The translations under genes and the position numbers were made by a program. Below are positions 1-9,613 of a stretch of DNA of 46,890 nucleotides, piece by piece. The DNA is from Proteiniphilum sp. (GTDB lineage: Bacteria > Bacteroidota > Bacteroidia > Bacteroidales > Dysgonomonadaceae): contig WOYT01000104.1 of NCBI GenBank assembly GCA_011620695.1, positions 1-46,890 on the forward strand. The letters are read 5' to 3'. How positions within the stretch are numbered: position 1 is the first letter of the stretch; each line of letters opens with the position of its first letter. The notes below the pieces were generated by a model. That model did not search any database, had not been told where the DNA came from, and saw only the letters and a list, made by a program, of their open reading frames with translations.

Positions 1-2
1 AC

Positions 3-305
3 CCTGACGGTAAAATCAAACCGGGACAGTCGGCCAAAATTGAGATCAAACTGGACCAGAAAGAGAATGCCATCATGATCCCGAGTATCGCCAGTGTCAA
101 GGAGATGGGACGCGATATTGCCTATGTCTATGAAAACGGTAAGGCGAGAGAGGTAGAGATCATTACCGGTATGCGCACCTCCTCATCTGTTGAGGTGATC
201 AGCGGCCTCACGGTGGGCGACACCCTGCTGACCACCGGCGTGATGCAGCTCAGAAGCGGCATGCCGGTCAGGATAGGGCAGATGGTACCAAACAGCGCAG
301 AATAA
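3..305 (+). CDS. RND efflux periplasmic adaptor (membrane fusion protein), C-terminal part
   Basis: The reading frame is open from the left edge, beginning PDGKIKPGQSAKIEI, so the listed ATG at 75 is internal and the true start lies outside the window. The visible 100 residues resemble the beta-barrel and membrane-proximal end of AcrA/MexA-family adaptors. They include the typical stretch with 'IPSIAS' followed by a beta-rich segment that ends in a 'SGLTVGDTLLTTG' turn. Adaptors of this family bridge an inner-membrane RND pump and an outer-membrane channel. The RND gene begins 5 bases after the stop and a TolC-like gene follows, so this is the first visible gene of a complete tripartite efflux operon. 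The drug or metal substrate cannot be told from the sequence. Confidence 0.88.
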   Translation, partial: PDGKIKPGQSAKIEIKLDQKENAIMIPSIASVKEMGRDIAYVYENGKAREVEIITGMRTSSSVEVISGLTVGDTLLTTGVMQLRSGMPVRIGQMVPNSAE

Positions 306-310
306 AAGAG

Positions 311-3300
311 ATGAACTTTTCGGAATTAAGCATCAAAAGACCGGTACTCGCCACTGTGATGGTCCTGATCATCATCATCTTCGGCATCATCGGTTACACC
401 AGTCTCGCCGTGCGGGAATACCCGAGCGTGGACAACCCCATCATCACCGTGCAGGTCTCCTACCCCGGTGCCAATGCAGAGGTGATCGAGAACCAGATCA
501 CCGAGCCACTGGAACAGAACATCAACGGTATCCCGGGTATCCGCTCGCTGGTCAGTCGCAGCAGCCAGGGCAGCTCCCGTATCACGGTTGAGTTTGAGCT
601 GAGTGTCGATATGGAGACTGCGGCAAACGATGTAAGGGATAAGGTATCCATTGCCCAGCGTTATCTGCCGCGGGATGCCGACCCACCTACTGTTTCCAAG
701 GCCGATGCCGACTCCGACCCCATCATGCAGATCACCATACAGAGTCCTACCCGTTCGCTGCTGGAGCTCTCCGAGATTGCTGACCTCACGGTAAAAGAAC
801 GGCTTCAGACCATCTCCAATGTGAGTGCGGTGGATATATGGGGTGAGTACCGCTACGCCATGCGTCTCTGGCTCGATCCCATTCAGATGGCCGCTTACAA
901 CATCACACCCATGGATGTAAAAAATGCACTGGACCGTGAGAACGTGGAGCTGCCCGCGGGCAGCATCGAGGGGGACTATATCTCACAGTCGATCCGTACC
1001 ATGGGGCTGATGCAGACACCTGAAGAATTCAACAACCTGATCCTGATCGAGGACAACTTCCGTATCGTCCGTTTCCGCGATGTGGGGTATGCCGAACTGG
1101 ATGCCGCCGACCGGCAGAATATCCTACGCCGCAATGGCGTACCGATGGTGAGCTGCGTGATCATCCCACAACCGGGTGCCAACCATATTGAGATTGCCGA
1201 TGAGGTACGCAACCGCATGGAACAGATGAAAAAAGACCTTCCGGAAGATGTGATCCTCGATGTAGCCTTCGACAACACCAAATTTATCAGGGCCTCGATT
1301 GCGGAAGTACAATCAACGGTAATCATCGCATTTATCCTGGTGGTCTTCATCATCTTTGTCTTCCTGCGCAACTGGCGGGTCACCCTGATTCCGGCTGTAG
1401 TGATTCCGATATCCCTCATCGGAATTTTCTTCGTGATGTATCTCGCCGGATTTTCCATCAATGTGTTGTCGATGCTCGCCGTGGTGCTTGCCGTGGGACT
1501 GGTGGTGGATGACGCGATTGTGGTGACGGAGAACATCTTCCAGAAGGTGGAGGCCGGGATGAATCCCAAAGAAGCCGCGATTAACGGCTCCAAGGAGATC
1601 TTCTTCGCCGTCATCTCCACCACCATCACCCTGGTGGCCATCTTCTTCCCGATCGTCTTTCTGGAGGGGATGACGGGACGATTGTTCCGGGAATTCAGCA
1701 TCGTCATCTCAGGAGCAGTGATCATCTCCTCTTTCGTGGCACTCTCATTCGTGCCAATGCTTGCCTCCAAGCTATTGAAGAAGAAAGAGAAACACAACCC
1801 GTTCTACGACAAAACCGAGGTTTTCTTTACCGGGATGAATCGCTTCTACGACCGGATGTTACGCGCTTTCACTCAACGCAAATGGTTGGTGCTACCCATC
1901 CTGATTCTCTCCACCCTGCTGATCGTTCTCTTCTGGAACATCGTTCCATCAGAGATGGCACCCCTGGAAGACCGCTCCCAGATCATGATCCGCAGCACGG
2001 CTCCGGAGGGAGCTACCTTTGAGTTTGTGCGGGATTATACCGACCGCATCGCCGCCCTTGCCGACTCAATTGTCCCGGAAAGGGAGTCGAACATCGTATT
2101 CACCCGTAATGGCTTCAGCATGATACGCCTCATCCTGCCCGACATGCAGGAGCGAGAGCGGAGCCAGATGGAGATTGCCGCGGAACTGTCGGCAGCTGTA
2201 AGGAATGAGAATGCCGCCCGCGCGTTCGTCCAGCAACAGTCCACTTTTGGGGGACGACGTGCGGGAATGCCGATCCAGTACGTGTTGCAGGCACCCAATA
2301 TCGAGAAACTACAGGCGTTCATCCCTCCTTTCCTGGAAAAGGTGAATGCCAGCCCCTATTTCCAAATGGCCGACGTGGACCTGAAGTTCACCAAGCCGGA
2401 GACCCGTATTCTGATCGACCGTGACAAGGCAGCACTGCTCGGGGTAAGTACCCGTGACATCGGTCAGACGCTGCAATACGCGCTGAGCGGTCAACGGATG
2501 GGATACTTCTACATGAACGGTAAACAGTACCAGATACTGGGGGAAATCAACCGCCAGCAGCGCAACACGCCGGTGGATCTGAAAACCATCTACATCAAGA
2601 ACAACATGGGACAGATGATTCAGATGGACAACCTGGTAAAACTGGAAGAGTCGGTAGCCCCTCCACAGCTCTATCGTTACAACCGCTTCAACTCAGCTAC
2701 CATCTCGGCGGGTCTGGCACCCGGTTATTCACTCGGAGACGGACTGGAGGAGATGGACCGCATTGCAGCCGAGGTGCTGGACGACAGCTTCAGAACCGCG
2801 CTGGAAGGTGAGTCGAGAAACTTCAGGGAGAGCTCATCCAGCCTGCTCTTCGCCTTTGGACTGGCCATCCTGCTGATTTTCCTGGTGATGGCCGCTCAGT
2901 TCGAAAGCTTCAAAGACCCGTTTGTCATCATGTTCTCCGTGCCGATGGCACTCTTCGGAGCACTGCTGTTCATGTGGCTCTCCGGCGTAACAATGAACAT
3001 CTACAGCCAGATCGGCATCATCATGCTGATCGGCCTGGTAGCCAAAAACGGGATTCTGATCGTGGAGTTCGCCAACCAGCGTCAACAGGCAGGGCTCAGC
3101 AAGTACAATGCCATCATCGAAGCATCGGTGCTGCGTCTGCGTCCCATCCTGATGACCAGCATCTCCACCATGCTGGGCTTGCTGCCGCTGATGTTTGCCA
3201 CTGGCGAAGGTGCCAATGGCCGCATCGCGATGGGAACAGCGGTGATAGGCGGTCTGCTGATTTCCACCCTGCTCACCCTGTTCGTGGTCCCGGTGATGTA

Positions 3301-3376
3301 CATCTACCTCTCTACCGACAGGGAAGCAAATAACAAAAAGATGAAACAAGAAGAAACCAATCATGCACAGGACTAA
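311..3376 (+). CDS. RND multidrug efflux pump, AcrB/MexB (HAE1) family
   Basis: The 1021-residue protein has the usual length for the hydrophobe/amphiphile efflux family of inner-membrane proton-drug antiporters. It shows an N-terminal membrane helix, a large periplasmic domain, a central helix bundle around residues 330-490, a second periplasmic domain and a C-terminal bundle around 845-1005. The proton-relay residues of the family are present: the aspartate pair in 'GLVVDDAIVV' (about residues 400-401) and the lysine in 'GLVAKNGILIVEF' (about residue 912). This supports an active pump. The short tail is rich in Lys, Glu and Asn. The gene lies 5 bases after the adaptor gene, and its last 14 bases overlap the TolC-like gene, which points to one transcript with translational coupling. 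The substrate is unknown. Confidence 0.96.
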   Translation: MNFSELSIKRPVLATVMVLIIIIFGIIGYTSLAVREYPSVDNPIITVQVSYPGANAEVIENQITEPLEQNINGIPGIRSLVSRSSQGSSRITVEFELSVDMETAANDVRDKVSIAQRYLPRDADPPTVSKADADSDPIMQITIQSPTRSLLELSEIADLTVKERLQTISNVSAVDIWGEYRYAMRLWLDPIQMAAYNITPMDVKNALDRENVELPAGSIEGDYISQSIRTMGLMQTPEEFNNLILIEDNFRIVRFRDVGYAELDAADRQNILRRNGVPMVSCVIIPQPGANHIEIADEVRNRMEQMKKDLPEDVILDVAFDNTKFIRASIAEVQSTVIIAFILVVFIIFVFLRNWRVTLIPAVVIPISLIGIFFVMYLAGFSINVLSMLAVVLAVGLVVDDAIVVTENIFQKVEAGMNPKEAAINGSKEIFFAVISTTITLVAIFFPIVFLEGMTGRLFREFSIVISGAVIISSFVALSFVPMLASKLLKKKEKHNPFYDKTEVFFTGMNRFYDRMLRAFTQRKWLVLPILILSTLLIVLFWNIVPSEMAPLEDRSQIMIRSTAPEGATFEFVRDYTDRIAALADSIVPERESNIVFTRNGFSMIRLILPDMQERERSQMEIAAELSAAVRNENAARAFVQQQSTFGGRRAGMPIQYVLQAPNIEKLQAFIPPFLEKVNASPYFQMADVDLKFTKPETRILIDRDKAALLGVSTRDIGQTLQYALSGQRMGYFYMNGKQYQILGEINRQQRNTPVDLKTIYIKNNMGQMIQMDNLVKLEESVAPPQLYRYNRFNSATISAGLAPGYSLGDGLEEMDRIAAEVLDDSFRTALEGESRNFRESSSSLLFAFGLAILLIFLVMAAQFESFKDPFVIMFSVPMALFGALLFMWLSGVTMNIYSQIGIIMLIGLVAKNGILIVEFANQRQQAGLSKYNAIIEASVLRLRPILMTSISTMLGLLPLMFATGEGANGRIAMGTAVIGGLLISTLLTLFVVPVMYIYLSTDREANNKKMKQEETNHAQD

Positions 3377-4733
3377 AGAGTGGTTCATCATACTGCTTTG
3401 CTTTCTGCTCCCCCTTGCCTCCTCTGCACAAGAGCTGATGGATCTGCAGGAGTGTTTACGGAAAGGACTGGAGAACAACTACGCGCTCCGGATCGTCCGG
3501 AACGAGGAGCAGATATCAGACAACAACGTCACCCTGGGTAATGCAGGATTCCTGCCCTCCGTAACCCTCAACTCAGGATATAACCTCCGTAGCAGCAACA
3601 GCGATCAGTTTCCCGCCGGCGAGGAGGCCACCCTCCAGCAGCGCAATGCTTCTACCGGCACCCTGGATGCAGGGGTGAACCTCAACTGGACCCTCTTTGA
3701 GGGATTCAGTGTGCAGACCAGTTACAGGCGGTTACAGGAGTTGAAGAGAGTGGGTGAACTCAACACCCGCCTGGCGGTGGAGAATTTTATCGCCAACCTC
3801 ACTGCGGAGTACTACAACTACGTCCAGCAGCAGATACGTCTGGGCAACCTCAAATATGCGGTGGCGCTCTCCAGGGAACGGCTCCGCATCGTGGAGTCAC
3901 GCTATCAGGTGGGGTCACTCTCACGACTTGATCTGCAACAGGCAAAGGTTTACTTCAATGCCGACAGCTCACTGCTGATCCAGCAATATGAGATCCTGCA
4001 CAGCTCCCGTATCCGGCTAAACGAGATGATGGGTGGCGATGTGAATCACACTTTTGCTGCAATCGATACAACGATTTCCTACAACGCCTCTCTGCAGAAA
4101 GAAGAACTGCTGGAGGATGCCCTGCAGCAGAACACCCAGTTGCTGCTGGCTGTGAAGAACAAAACGCTCAGCGAGCTGGAACTGAAGAGCCGCCAGAGTC
4201 AGAATTTCCCCTATCTCCGGCTCAACACCGGATATGGGTTCACCCATTACAACTACAACAGCGGCACATTGGACCGACAACGCAACTGGGGCCCCACGGT
4301 GGGTGTGACGCTGGGTTACACCCTCTTCGATGGCTTCAATCGCAGGCGAGAACAGAAAAATGCACAGATATCCATTCAAAACCGGCAACTGGAGCTGGAG
4401 CAGAGCAAGCTGGCGCTGGAGAGCGATTTTGCCTATATGTGGATGGCCTATCAGAACAACCTGGAGCTGACACAGCTGGAGGTGGAGAGCCTGGAGAATG
4501 CGAAGCTGAACTATGAGATTGCCATGGAGAGGTATCAGATCGGCGACCTCTCAGGTCTGGAGCTACGTGAAGCACAGAACAGTCTGCTGGAAGCAGAGCA
4601 GCGCCTGCTTACCGCACAGTACAACACCAAGCTATATGAGATCTCACTGCTGCAGGTCAGCGGCAGAGTAGGCGAATACCTGATACCCTTATCACCTCCG
4701 GCAGGTCGATCATCCCCAACAGAGGTACGGTAA
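3363..4733 (+). CDS. TolC-like outer-membrane efflux channel
   Basis: This 456-residue protein begins with a clear type I signal peptide (MHRTKEWFIILLCFLLPLASSAQ). It is followed by two copies of the outer-membrane-efflux fold, each with long amphipathic, Gln/Glu/Leu-rich helices typical of the TolC alpha-barrel. The segments around 'SRYQVGSLSRLDLQQAK' and 'ERYQIGDLSGLELREAQ' are the matching motifs of the two repeats. As the third gene of an adaptor-pump-channel set it should form the exit duct for the RND pump. Its start overlaps the pump gene by 14 bases. The C-terminal tail (PLSPPAGRSSPTEVR) is unstructured. Confidence 0.94.
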   Translation: MHRTKEWFIILLCFLLPLASSAQELMDLQECLRKGLENNYALRIVRNEEQISDNNVTLGNAGFLPSVTLNSGYNLRSSNSDQFPAGEEATLQQRNASTGTLDAGVNLNWTLFEGFSVQTSYRRLQELKRVGELNTRLAVENFIANLTAEYYNYVQQQIRLGNLKYAVALSRERLRIVESRYQVGSLSRLDLQQAKVYFNADSSLLIQQYEILHSSRIRLNEMMGGDVNHTFAAIDTTISYNASLQKEELLEDALQQNTQLLLAVKNKTLSELELKSRQSQNFPYLRLNTGYGFTHYNYNSGTLDRQRNWGPTVGVTLGYTLFDGFNRRREQKNAQISIQNRQLELEQSKLALESDFAYMWMAYQNNLELTQLEVESLENAKLNYEIAMERYQIGDLSGLELREAQNSLLEAEQRLLTAQYNTKLYEISLLQVSGRVGEYLIPLSPPAGRSSPTEVR

Positions 4734-4982
4734 TGTTGGTGATGATGTTTGGCAATGCCTGTTTGATCGGATAAGACAACAGCTAAGAAAAATTAACATT
4801 CTGATGCGATGAAATGTTCCTTTTTTTGGGAAATAGCAATAGATTACCCATTTTTTTGTAACTTTGCTTACTCCATAACAGCATAAAACATGCCTGCATA
4901 AGAGCTCCATTAACCGGAGTTTCATGAGGGGTAACGATGGCAATTAAGCGTCACGCGAGAAACAACATTTAGGAACTACCAT
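4734..4982. other. Intergenic region between the efflux and V-ATPase operons
   Basis: This 249-base gap has no convincing ORF. It holds one clear promoter element (listed separately). The roughly 110-base leader after it contains a small possible stem, AGCTCC-ATTAACC-GGAGTT, near 4911. I see no strong terminator after the TolC-like gene. Confidence 0.5.
4859..4866 (+). promoter_or_regulatory. Bacteroidota -7 box upstream of the V-ATPase operon
   Basis: TAACTTTG matches the TAnnTTTG element recognised by the Bacteroidota housekeeping sigma factor. It lies about 117 bases before the first operon gene, so the transcript would have a leader of roughly 110 bases. No TTG is seen at the expected upstream spacing, so the element rests on the -7 box alone. 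Confidence 0.55.
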
Positions 4983-5570
4983 ATGGATAAAATTCAGGAA
5001 CTTACCTCAAAGCTTTACACTGAGGGGGTGGAAAAAGGCAGGGAAGAGGCTGAGCGAATCATTGCTGAAGCCAGGAAAAAAGAAAAACAGATCCTTGAGG
5101 AGGCTGAAGCAAAGGCGACCGAGATGATTGCATCAGCACAGAAAGAGCAGGAGGAACGAAAGAAAAACACGGAGGCAGAACTGAAGCTTTACGCCACACA
5201 GGCCGCAGAGGCACTCAAAACAGAGATCATCAACCTGGTAACCGACAAGCTGGCCACCATGAACGTAAAAGCAGCAATGGAAGATAAGAACTTCATGAAA
5301 AAGCTGATCAGCGAATTGGTGATGAACTGGGCCAGGAACGAAAGCCTTACCGTGGGTGTAGAGAATGCTGAAGCACTCAATGCATACATCGCCTCCAACG
5401 CGAAGCACCTGCTCGACAAGGGATTAAAAATCGAATCGGTCAACGGTATCGGGAGCGGGTTTACCCTCTCGCCCCAGGACGGATCCTACAAGGTGCGTTT
5501 CGGCGAGGAGGAGTTCATCAACTACTTCCGCGAGTTCCTGCGTCCGCAGATACAACAGCTCCTCTTTTAA
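4983..5570 (+). CDS. atpE: V-type ATP synthase subunit E
   Basis: This 195-residue protein has a long charged, Ala/Glu/Lys-rich N-terminal coiled coil (about residues 12-75, e.g. 'EEAERIIAEARKKEKQILEEAEAKA'). A globular C-terminal domain of the V-ATPase E family follows. Subunit E forms the peripheral stalk that keeps the A3B3 head from turning with the rotor. It is the first gene of a seven-gene operon in the order E, DUF2764, A, B, D, I, K, which supports the call. In other V-ATPases E pairs with a separate G or H stalk subunit, and no such gene is visible here. The ATG at 4983 follows a promoter-containing gap. Confidence 0.9.
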   Translation: MDKIQELTSKLYTEGVEKGREEAERIIAEARKKEKQILEEAEAKATEMIASAQKEQEERKKNTEAELKLYATQAAEALKTEIINLVTDKLATMNVKAAMEDKNFMKKLISELVMNWARNESLTVGVENAEALNAYIASNAKHLLDKGLKIESVNGIGSGFTLSPQDGSYKVRFGEEEFINYFREFLRPQIQQLLF

Positions 5571-5612
5571 CACAGAGAGGGAGTAAATCACTCCCCCTGA
5601 TTGTACTTGCCT

Positions 5613-6464
5613 ATGCTATTCAAAAATCAGTATTACTATTTTGTTTCAGGTTTACCTGACTTCTCGTTCGACAGCACCAAACTCCCTTTCACTGTTGATA
5701 GATTTCGGGAGATGCTCTTCGATGCCATCAAACCGGAGGACAGAAAGCTTTTATCCCGCTATTTCCTGCGGTACGACAACGACAACCTCTTTCATTACCT
5801 GAAGAAGAGCGGCGCTGCATGGCGTCCCGCGGGTAACTTCACGCGCGAGGAGCTCGAAGAGCTGGTCAACAGGGTGAAAGCCGATGAGCCCATGGAGCAT
5901 CCGCTGGCACCCGACTACTTCGCAGCAGCTGTCAAAGCCTGGCTGAATGATGAGGGAACCAATGGTGCACGCACCCTGGAGGACCTGATCAGCTCCTTCT
6001 ACATGGACTACGGGCTGGAAGCCAGGAACAGCCTGATTGCCCGCTGGTTTGAGCTGAACCTCAACATAGGAAATATCCTCTCAGCCATCTACGCCCGCAA
6101 ATATGGAATCGACATCCAGAAGGTGGTAGTGGGCAACAATCCGCTGGCTGTCACCATCCGGGAGAATCCCAACGCCCGTGATTTCGGTATCGGACAGGAG
6201 CTGGACTGGTTCGAAACCATCGTGCGCATCTCGGAGGAAAGCGACATTTATGAGCGGGAGCGCAAGCTGGACAAGTTTCGCTGGGATTGGCTCGAGGAGG
6301 AGACCGCCCTGGACTATTTCAACATCGAGTATCTCTTTGCCTATCTCTGCAAGCTGGAGATACTGGAACGGTGGGTCAGCCTCAATGCTGAGGAGGGTGA
6401 ACGAATCTTCCGGGAGCTGATCCAGGAGCTGAAAAGCGGTATCGGCATGCCGGATGATATCTGA
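5613..6464 (+). CDS. DUF2764 protein of the V-ATPase operon (possible subunit C counterpart)
   Basis: About 283 residues, largely alpha-helical, soluble, without a signal peptide. The N-terminus (MLFKNQYYYFVSGLPDFSF) matches the 'YYY-x-SLP' type opening I associate with DUF2764. The family sits between subunits E and A in Bacteroidetes, Chlamydiae (CT309 in C. trachomatis) and Borrelia V-ATPase operons. The ORF track starts at a TTG at 5601, but the ATG at 5613 begins the conserved part and is preferred. The gene lies in the slot where archaeal-type operons carry subunit C, and no other C-like gene is visible. A role as the central-stalk socket linking the rotor ring to the head is therefore a reasonable inference, not something shown by a motif. 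The 3' end is 25 bases before the preferred start of subunit A. Confidence 0.82.
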   Translation: MLFKNQYYYFVSGLPDFSFDSTKLPFTVDRFREMLFDAIKPEDRKLLSRYFLRYDNDNLFHYLKKSGAAWRPAGNFTREELEELVNRVKADEPMEHPLAPDYFAAAVKAWLNDEGTNGARTLEDLISSFYMDYGLEARNSLIARWFELNLNIGNILSAIYARKYGIDIQKVVVGNNPLAVTIRENPNARDFGIGQELDWFETIVRISEESDIYERERKLDKFRWDWLEEETALDYFNIEYLFAYLCKLEILERWVSLNAEEGERIFRELIQELKSGIGMPDDI

Positions 6465-6489
6465 CAAGGATAAACAACAACAACCATAT

Positions 6490-8271
6490 ATGTTAACAAA
6501 AGGAACAGTAAAAGGAATCATTGCCAACCTGGTCATCGTGGAAGTAAACGGACCGGTATCCCAAAACGAGATCGCCTACATTGACCTCGAGGGTACCCGC
6601 CTCATGTCGGAGGTGATCAAGGTGGTGGGAAAGAATGTCTATGTGCAGGTGTTCGAGAGCACCCGCGGACTGCAGGTGAACAGCACGGTGGAGTTTCAGG
6701 GACACATGCTGGAGGTGGTGCTCGGACCGGGACTGCTGGAACGTAACCTGGACGGGCTGGAGAACGACCTCGACAAGATGGAGGGTGTCTTCCTGAAACG
6801 GGGGGAGTACACCTTCCCGCTCGACGAGGAAAAGGAGTGGTCGTTCAAGCCGCTGGCAACACCCGGCGACAAGGTGACCGGCGGCTCCTGGCTGGGCGAA
6901 GTGGATGAGAACTTCCAGCCGCACAAAATCATGGTTCCATTCGTGATGAAAGAGGAGTATACCCTCAAGAGCATCGTGGAGGAGGGCAACTACAACATCC
7001 ACCACACCATCGCGGTGGTGACCGACCAGGCCGGCAAGGAGCATGCCATCACCATGGTGCAGCGCTGGCCGGTGAAGGTACCGATCACCACCTACAAGGA
7101 GAAGCCGCGTCCCTACAGGCTGCTGGAGACTGGTGTCCGCTCCATCGACACACTCAACCCGATCGTGGAGGGAGGTACCGGCTTCATCCCCGGCGCCTTC
7201 GGTACGGGCAAGACCGTGCTGCAACACGCCATCTCCAAGCAGGCGGAAGCCGATATCGTGATCATCGCTGCCTGTGGCGAACGCGCCAACGAGGTGGTGG
7301 AGATCTTTACCGAGTTTCCCGAGCTGATCGACCCCCACACGGGACGCAAGCTGATGGAGCGTACCATCATCGTGGCCAACACCTCCAACATGCCGGTGGC
7401 GGCACGCGAGGCATCGGTTTACACGGCGATGACCATCGGCGAGTATTACCGCTCCATGGGACTGAAAGTACTGCTGATGGCCGACTCCACCTCTCGTTGG
7501 GCACAAGCCCTTCGCGAGATGAGTAACCGACTGGAGGAGCTGCCCGGCCCCGACGCCTTCCCGATGGACCTGTCGTCCATCATCTCCAACTTCTACGGCC
7601 GCGCGGGACATGTCACGCTCAACAATGGCCAGGAGGGATCCATCACATTCATCGGCACCGTGTCGCCGGCCGGTGGTAACCTGAAAGAGCCGGTGACGGA
7701 GAACACCAAGAAAGTGGCCCGTTGCTTTTACGCGCTGGAGCAGGATCGTGCCGATAAAAAACGATACCCGGCCATCAACCCGATTGAATCCTACTCCAAG
7801 TATATTGAATATCCGGAATTTGAAGAGTTTATCTCGGAACATATCTCCTCCGACTGGATAGAAAAAGTCAATGAGGTCAAAACACGACTGCTCAGGGGGA
7901 AAGAGATCGCAGAACAGATCAATATTCTGGGCGACGACGGTGTACCGGTGGAGTACCACATCACCTTCTGGAAGTCAGAGCTGATCGACTTCATCCTGTT
8001 GCAACAGGATGCATTCGATGAGATTGATTCGGTCACCCCCATCGAGCGGCAGAAGCATATCCTCAACCTGGTGACGGAGATCTGCCGCACCGACTTTCAG
8101 TTCGATCACTTCAACCAGGTGGCTGACTTCTTCAAAGAGCTGATCAACATCGGCAAGCAGATGAACTATGCCGAGTTCCAGTCGGAGCCGTTCAACGATT
8201 ATCAAAAGCAGATGAAAGAGCTGGTATCGGATTTTCGTCTCACTTCGATCGATCAAGCAGCGAATCAATAA
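6490..8271 (+). CDS. atpA: V-type ATP synthase catalytic subunit A
   Basis: The catalytic nucleotide-binding subunit of the V1/A1 head. The preferred start is the ATG at 6490 (MLTKGTVKGIIANLV), giving 593 residues. This aligns with the usual family opening, whereas the ORF-track start at 6454 adds 12 polar residues and overlaps the previous gene. The Walker A loop GAFGTGKT lies at about residues 235-242, and a Walker B-like stretch 'VLLMADSTSRWAQALRE' follows. The long non-homologous insert between the N-terminal barrel and the P-loop (about residues 110-200), typical of A subunits and absent from F-type beta, is present. Neighbours B and D follow closely, consistent with one operon. Confidence 0.95.
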   Translation: MLTKGTVKGIIANLVIVEVNGPVSQNEIAYIDLEGTRLMSEVIKVVGKNVYVQVFESTRGLQVNSTVEFQGHMLEVVLGPGLLERNLDGLENDLDKMEGVFLKRGEYTFPLDEEKEWSFKPLATPGDKVTGGSWLGEVDENFQPHKIMVPFVMKEEYTLKSIVEEGNYNIHHTIAVVTDQAGKEHAITMVQRWPVKVPITTYKEKPRPYRLLETGVRSIDTLNPIVEGGTGFIPGAFGTGKTVLQHAISKQAEADIVIIAACGERANEVVEIFTEFPELIDPHTGRKLMERTIIVANTSNMPVAAREASVYTAMTIGEYYRSMGLKVLLMADSTSRWAQALREMSNRLEELPGPDAFPMDLSSIISNFYGRAGHVTLNNGQEGSITFIGTVSPAGGNLKEPVTENTKKVARCFYALEQDRADKKRYPAINPIESYSKYIEYPEFEEFISEHISSDWIEKVNEVKTRLLRGKEIAEQINILGDDGVPVEYHITFWKSELIDFILLQQDAFDEIDSVTPIERQKHILNLVTEICRTDFQFDHFNQVADFFKELINIGKQMNYAEFQSEPFNDYQKQMKELVSDFRLTSIDQAANQ

Positions 8272-8299
8272 AATCAGCAATTCAGCAAATCAACACAAG

Positions 8300-9613
8300 A
8301 TGGCAAAAGCATTTCAGAAAATATATACCAAGATCACCCAGATCACCAAGGCAACCTGTTCGGTAAAGGCTACCAACGTTGGCTATGATGAGCTGGCAAC
8401 CGTGAACGGCAAGCTGGCACAGGTGGTGAAGATTATCGGTGACGAGGTGACCCTCCAGATCTTTGAAGGTACCGAGGGAATCCCCACCAACGCGGAGGTG
8501 ATCTTCATGGGCAAGGCTCCTTCACTGAAAGTGGGAGAGCAGCTCTCCGGACGTTTCTTCAATGCCTACGGCGATCCCATCGACGGGGGACCCGTGCCCG
8601 AAGGTGAAGAGCGTCCCATCGGCGGACCCTCGGTTAACCCCGTGCGCAGAAAACAACCATCAGAACTGATCGCCACCGGTATTGCCGGCATCGACCTGAA
8701 CAACACGCTGGTGTCGGGACAGAAGATCCCATTCTTTGCCGACCCCGATCAGCCTTTTAACCAGGTGATGGCTACCGTGGCACTGCGAGCCAAAGCAGAC
8801 AAGATCATCCTTGGCGGGATGGGGATGACCAACGACGACTATCTCTTCTTCAAGAATGTCTTCAGTAACGCAGGCGCCCTCGACCGCATCATCTCCTTCA
8901 TGAACACCACCGAGGATCCCGCAGTGGAGCGCCTCCTGGTACCCGACATGGCACTGACCGCCGCCGAATATTTCGCTGTGGACAAGAATGAAAAGGTGCT
9001 GGTGCTGCTCACCGACATGACCTCCTACGCCGATGCGCTCTCGATCGTCTCGAACCGTATGGATCAGATCCCCTCCAAAGACTCGATGCCGGGATCACTC
9101 TACTCCGACCTGGCAAAGATCTACGAGAAAGCGGCACAGTTCCCCACCGGCGGCTCCATCACCATCGTGGCGGTCACCACGCTCTCGGGGGGCGACATCA
9201 CCCATGCGGTACCCGACAACACCGGTTACATCACCGAGGGACAGCTCTTCCTGCGACGCGACAGCGACGTGGGCAAGGTGATCGTCGATCCGTTCCGCTC
9301 GCTCTCGCGACTCAAACAGTTGGTGCAGGGCAAGAAGACACGCGAGGATCATCCGCAGCTCATGAACGCGGCCGTCCGTCTTTACTCCGATGCGGCCAAC
9401 GCCAAGACCAAGCAGGAGAATGGCTTCGACCTGACCGATTACGATGAGCGTACGCTCTCTTTCGCCAAGGATTACTCCGAGTTCATACTGGCCATCGACG
9501 TCAACCTGGACACGGAGGAGATGCTCGACAAGACCTGGAAGCTGCTGGCAACATACTTCAAGCCCGCCGAGGTGAACATGAAGAAAGAACTGGTGGATAA
9601 ATACTGGCATTGA
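8300..9613 (+). CDS. atpB: V-type ATP synthase subunit B
   Basis: The 437-residue non-catalytic subunit of the A3B3 head. It keeps the overall ATPase fold ('ATGIAGIDLNNTLVSGQKIPFF'), but the P-loop is replaced by 'FADPDQPFNQ' with no GKT, as expected for a B subunit. The region 'MTSYADALSIVSNRMDQIPS' corresponds to the conserved family segment with the regulatory arginine near the neighbouring catalytic site. The length is somewhat below the roughly 460 residues of Enterococcus or Thermus B. The stop codon overlaps the start of subunit D in a TGATG arrangement, suggesting coupled translation. Confidence 0.95.
   Translation: MAKAFQKIYTKITQITKATCSVKATNVGYDELATVNGKLAQVVKIIGDEVTLQIFEGTEGIPTNAEVIFMGKAPSLKVGEQLSGRFFNAYGDPIDGGPVPEGEERPIGGPSVNPVRRKQPSELIATGIAGIDLNNTLVSGQKIPFFADPDQPFNQVMATVALRAKADKIILGGMGMTNDDYLFFKNVFSNAGALDRIISFMNTTEDPAVERLLVPDMALTAAEYFAVDKNEKVLVLLTDMTSYADALSIVSNRMDQIPSKDSMPGSLYSDLAKIYEKAAQFPTGGSITIVAVTTLSGGDITHAVPDNTGYITEGQLFLRRDSDVGKVIVDPFRSLSRLKQLVQGKKTREDHPQLMNAAVRLYSDAANAKTKQENGFDLTDYDERTLSFAKDYSEFILAIDVNLDTEEMLDKTWKLLATYFKPAEVNMKKELVDKYWH

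Noticed and set aside
976-1797. 273-residue minus-strand ORF
   Set aside because: It lies opposite the conserved membrane part of the RND pump and has shadow-like composition (Ser, Thr, Ile and Arg rich).
6493-7959. 488-residue minus-strand ORF
   Set aside because: It is fully antisense to the V-ATPase A subunit, is rich in His, Leu and Arg as expected from the complement of a biased gene, and shows no domain.
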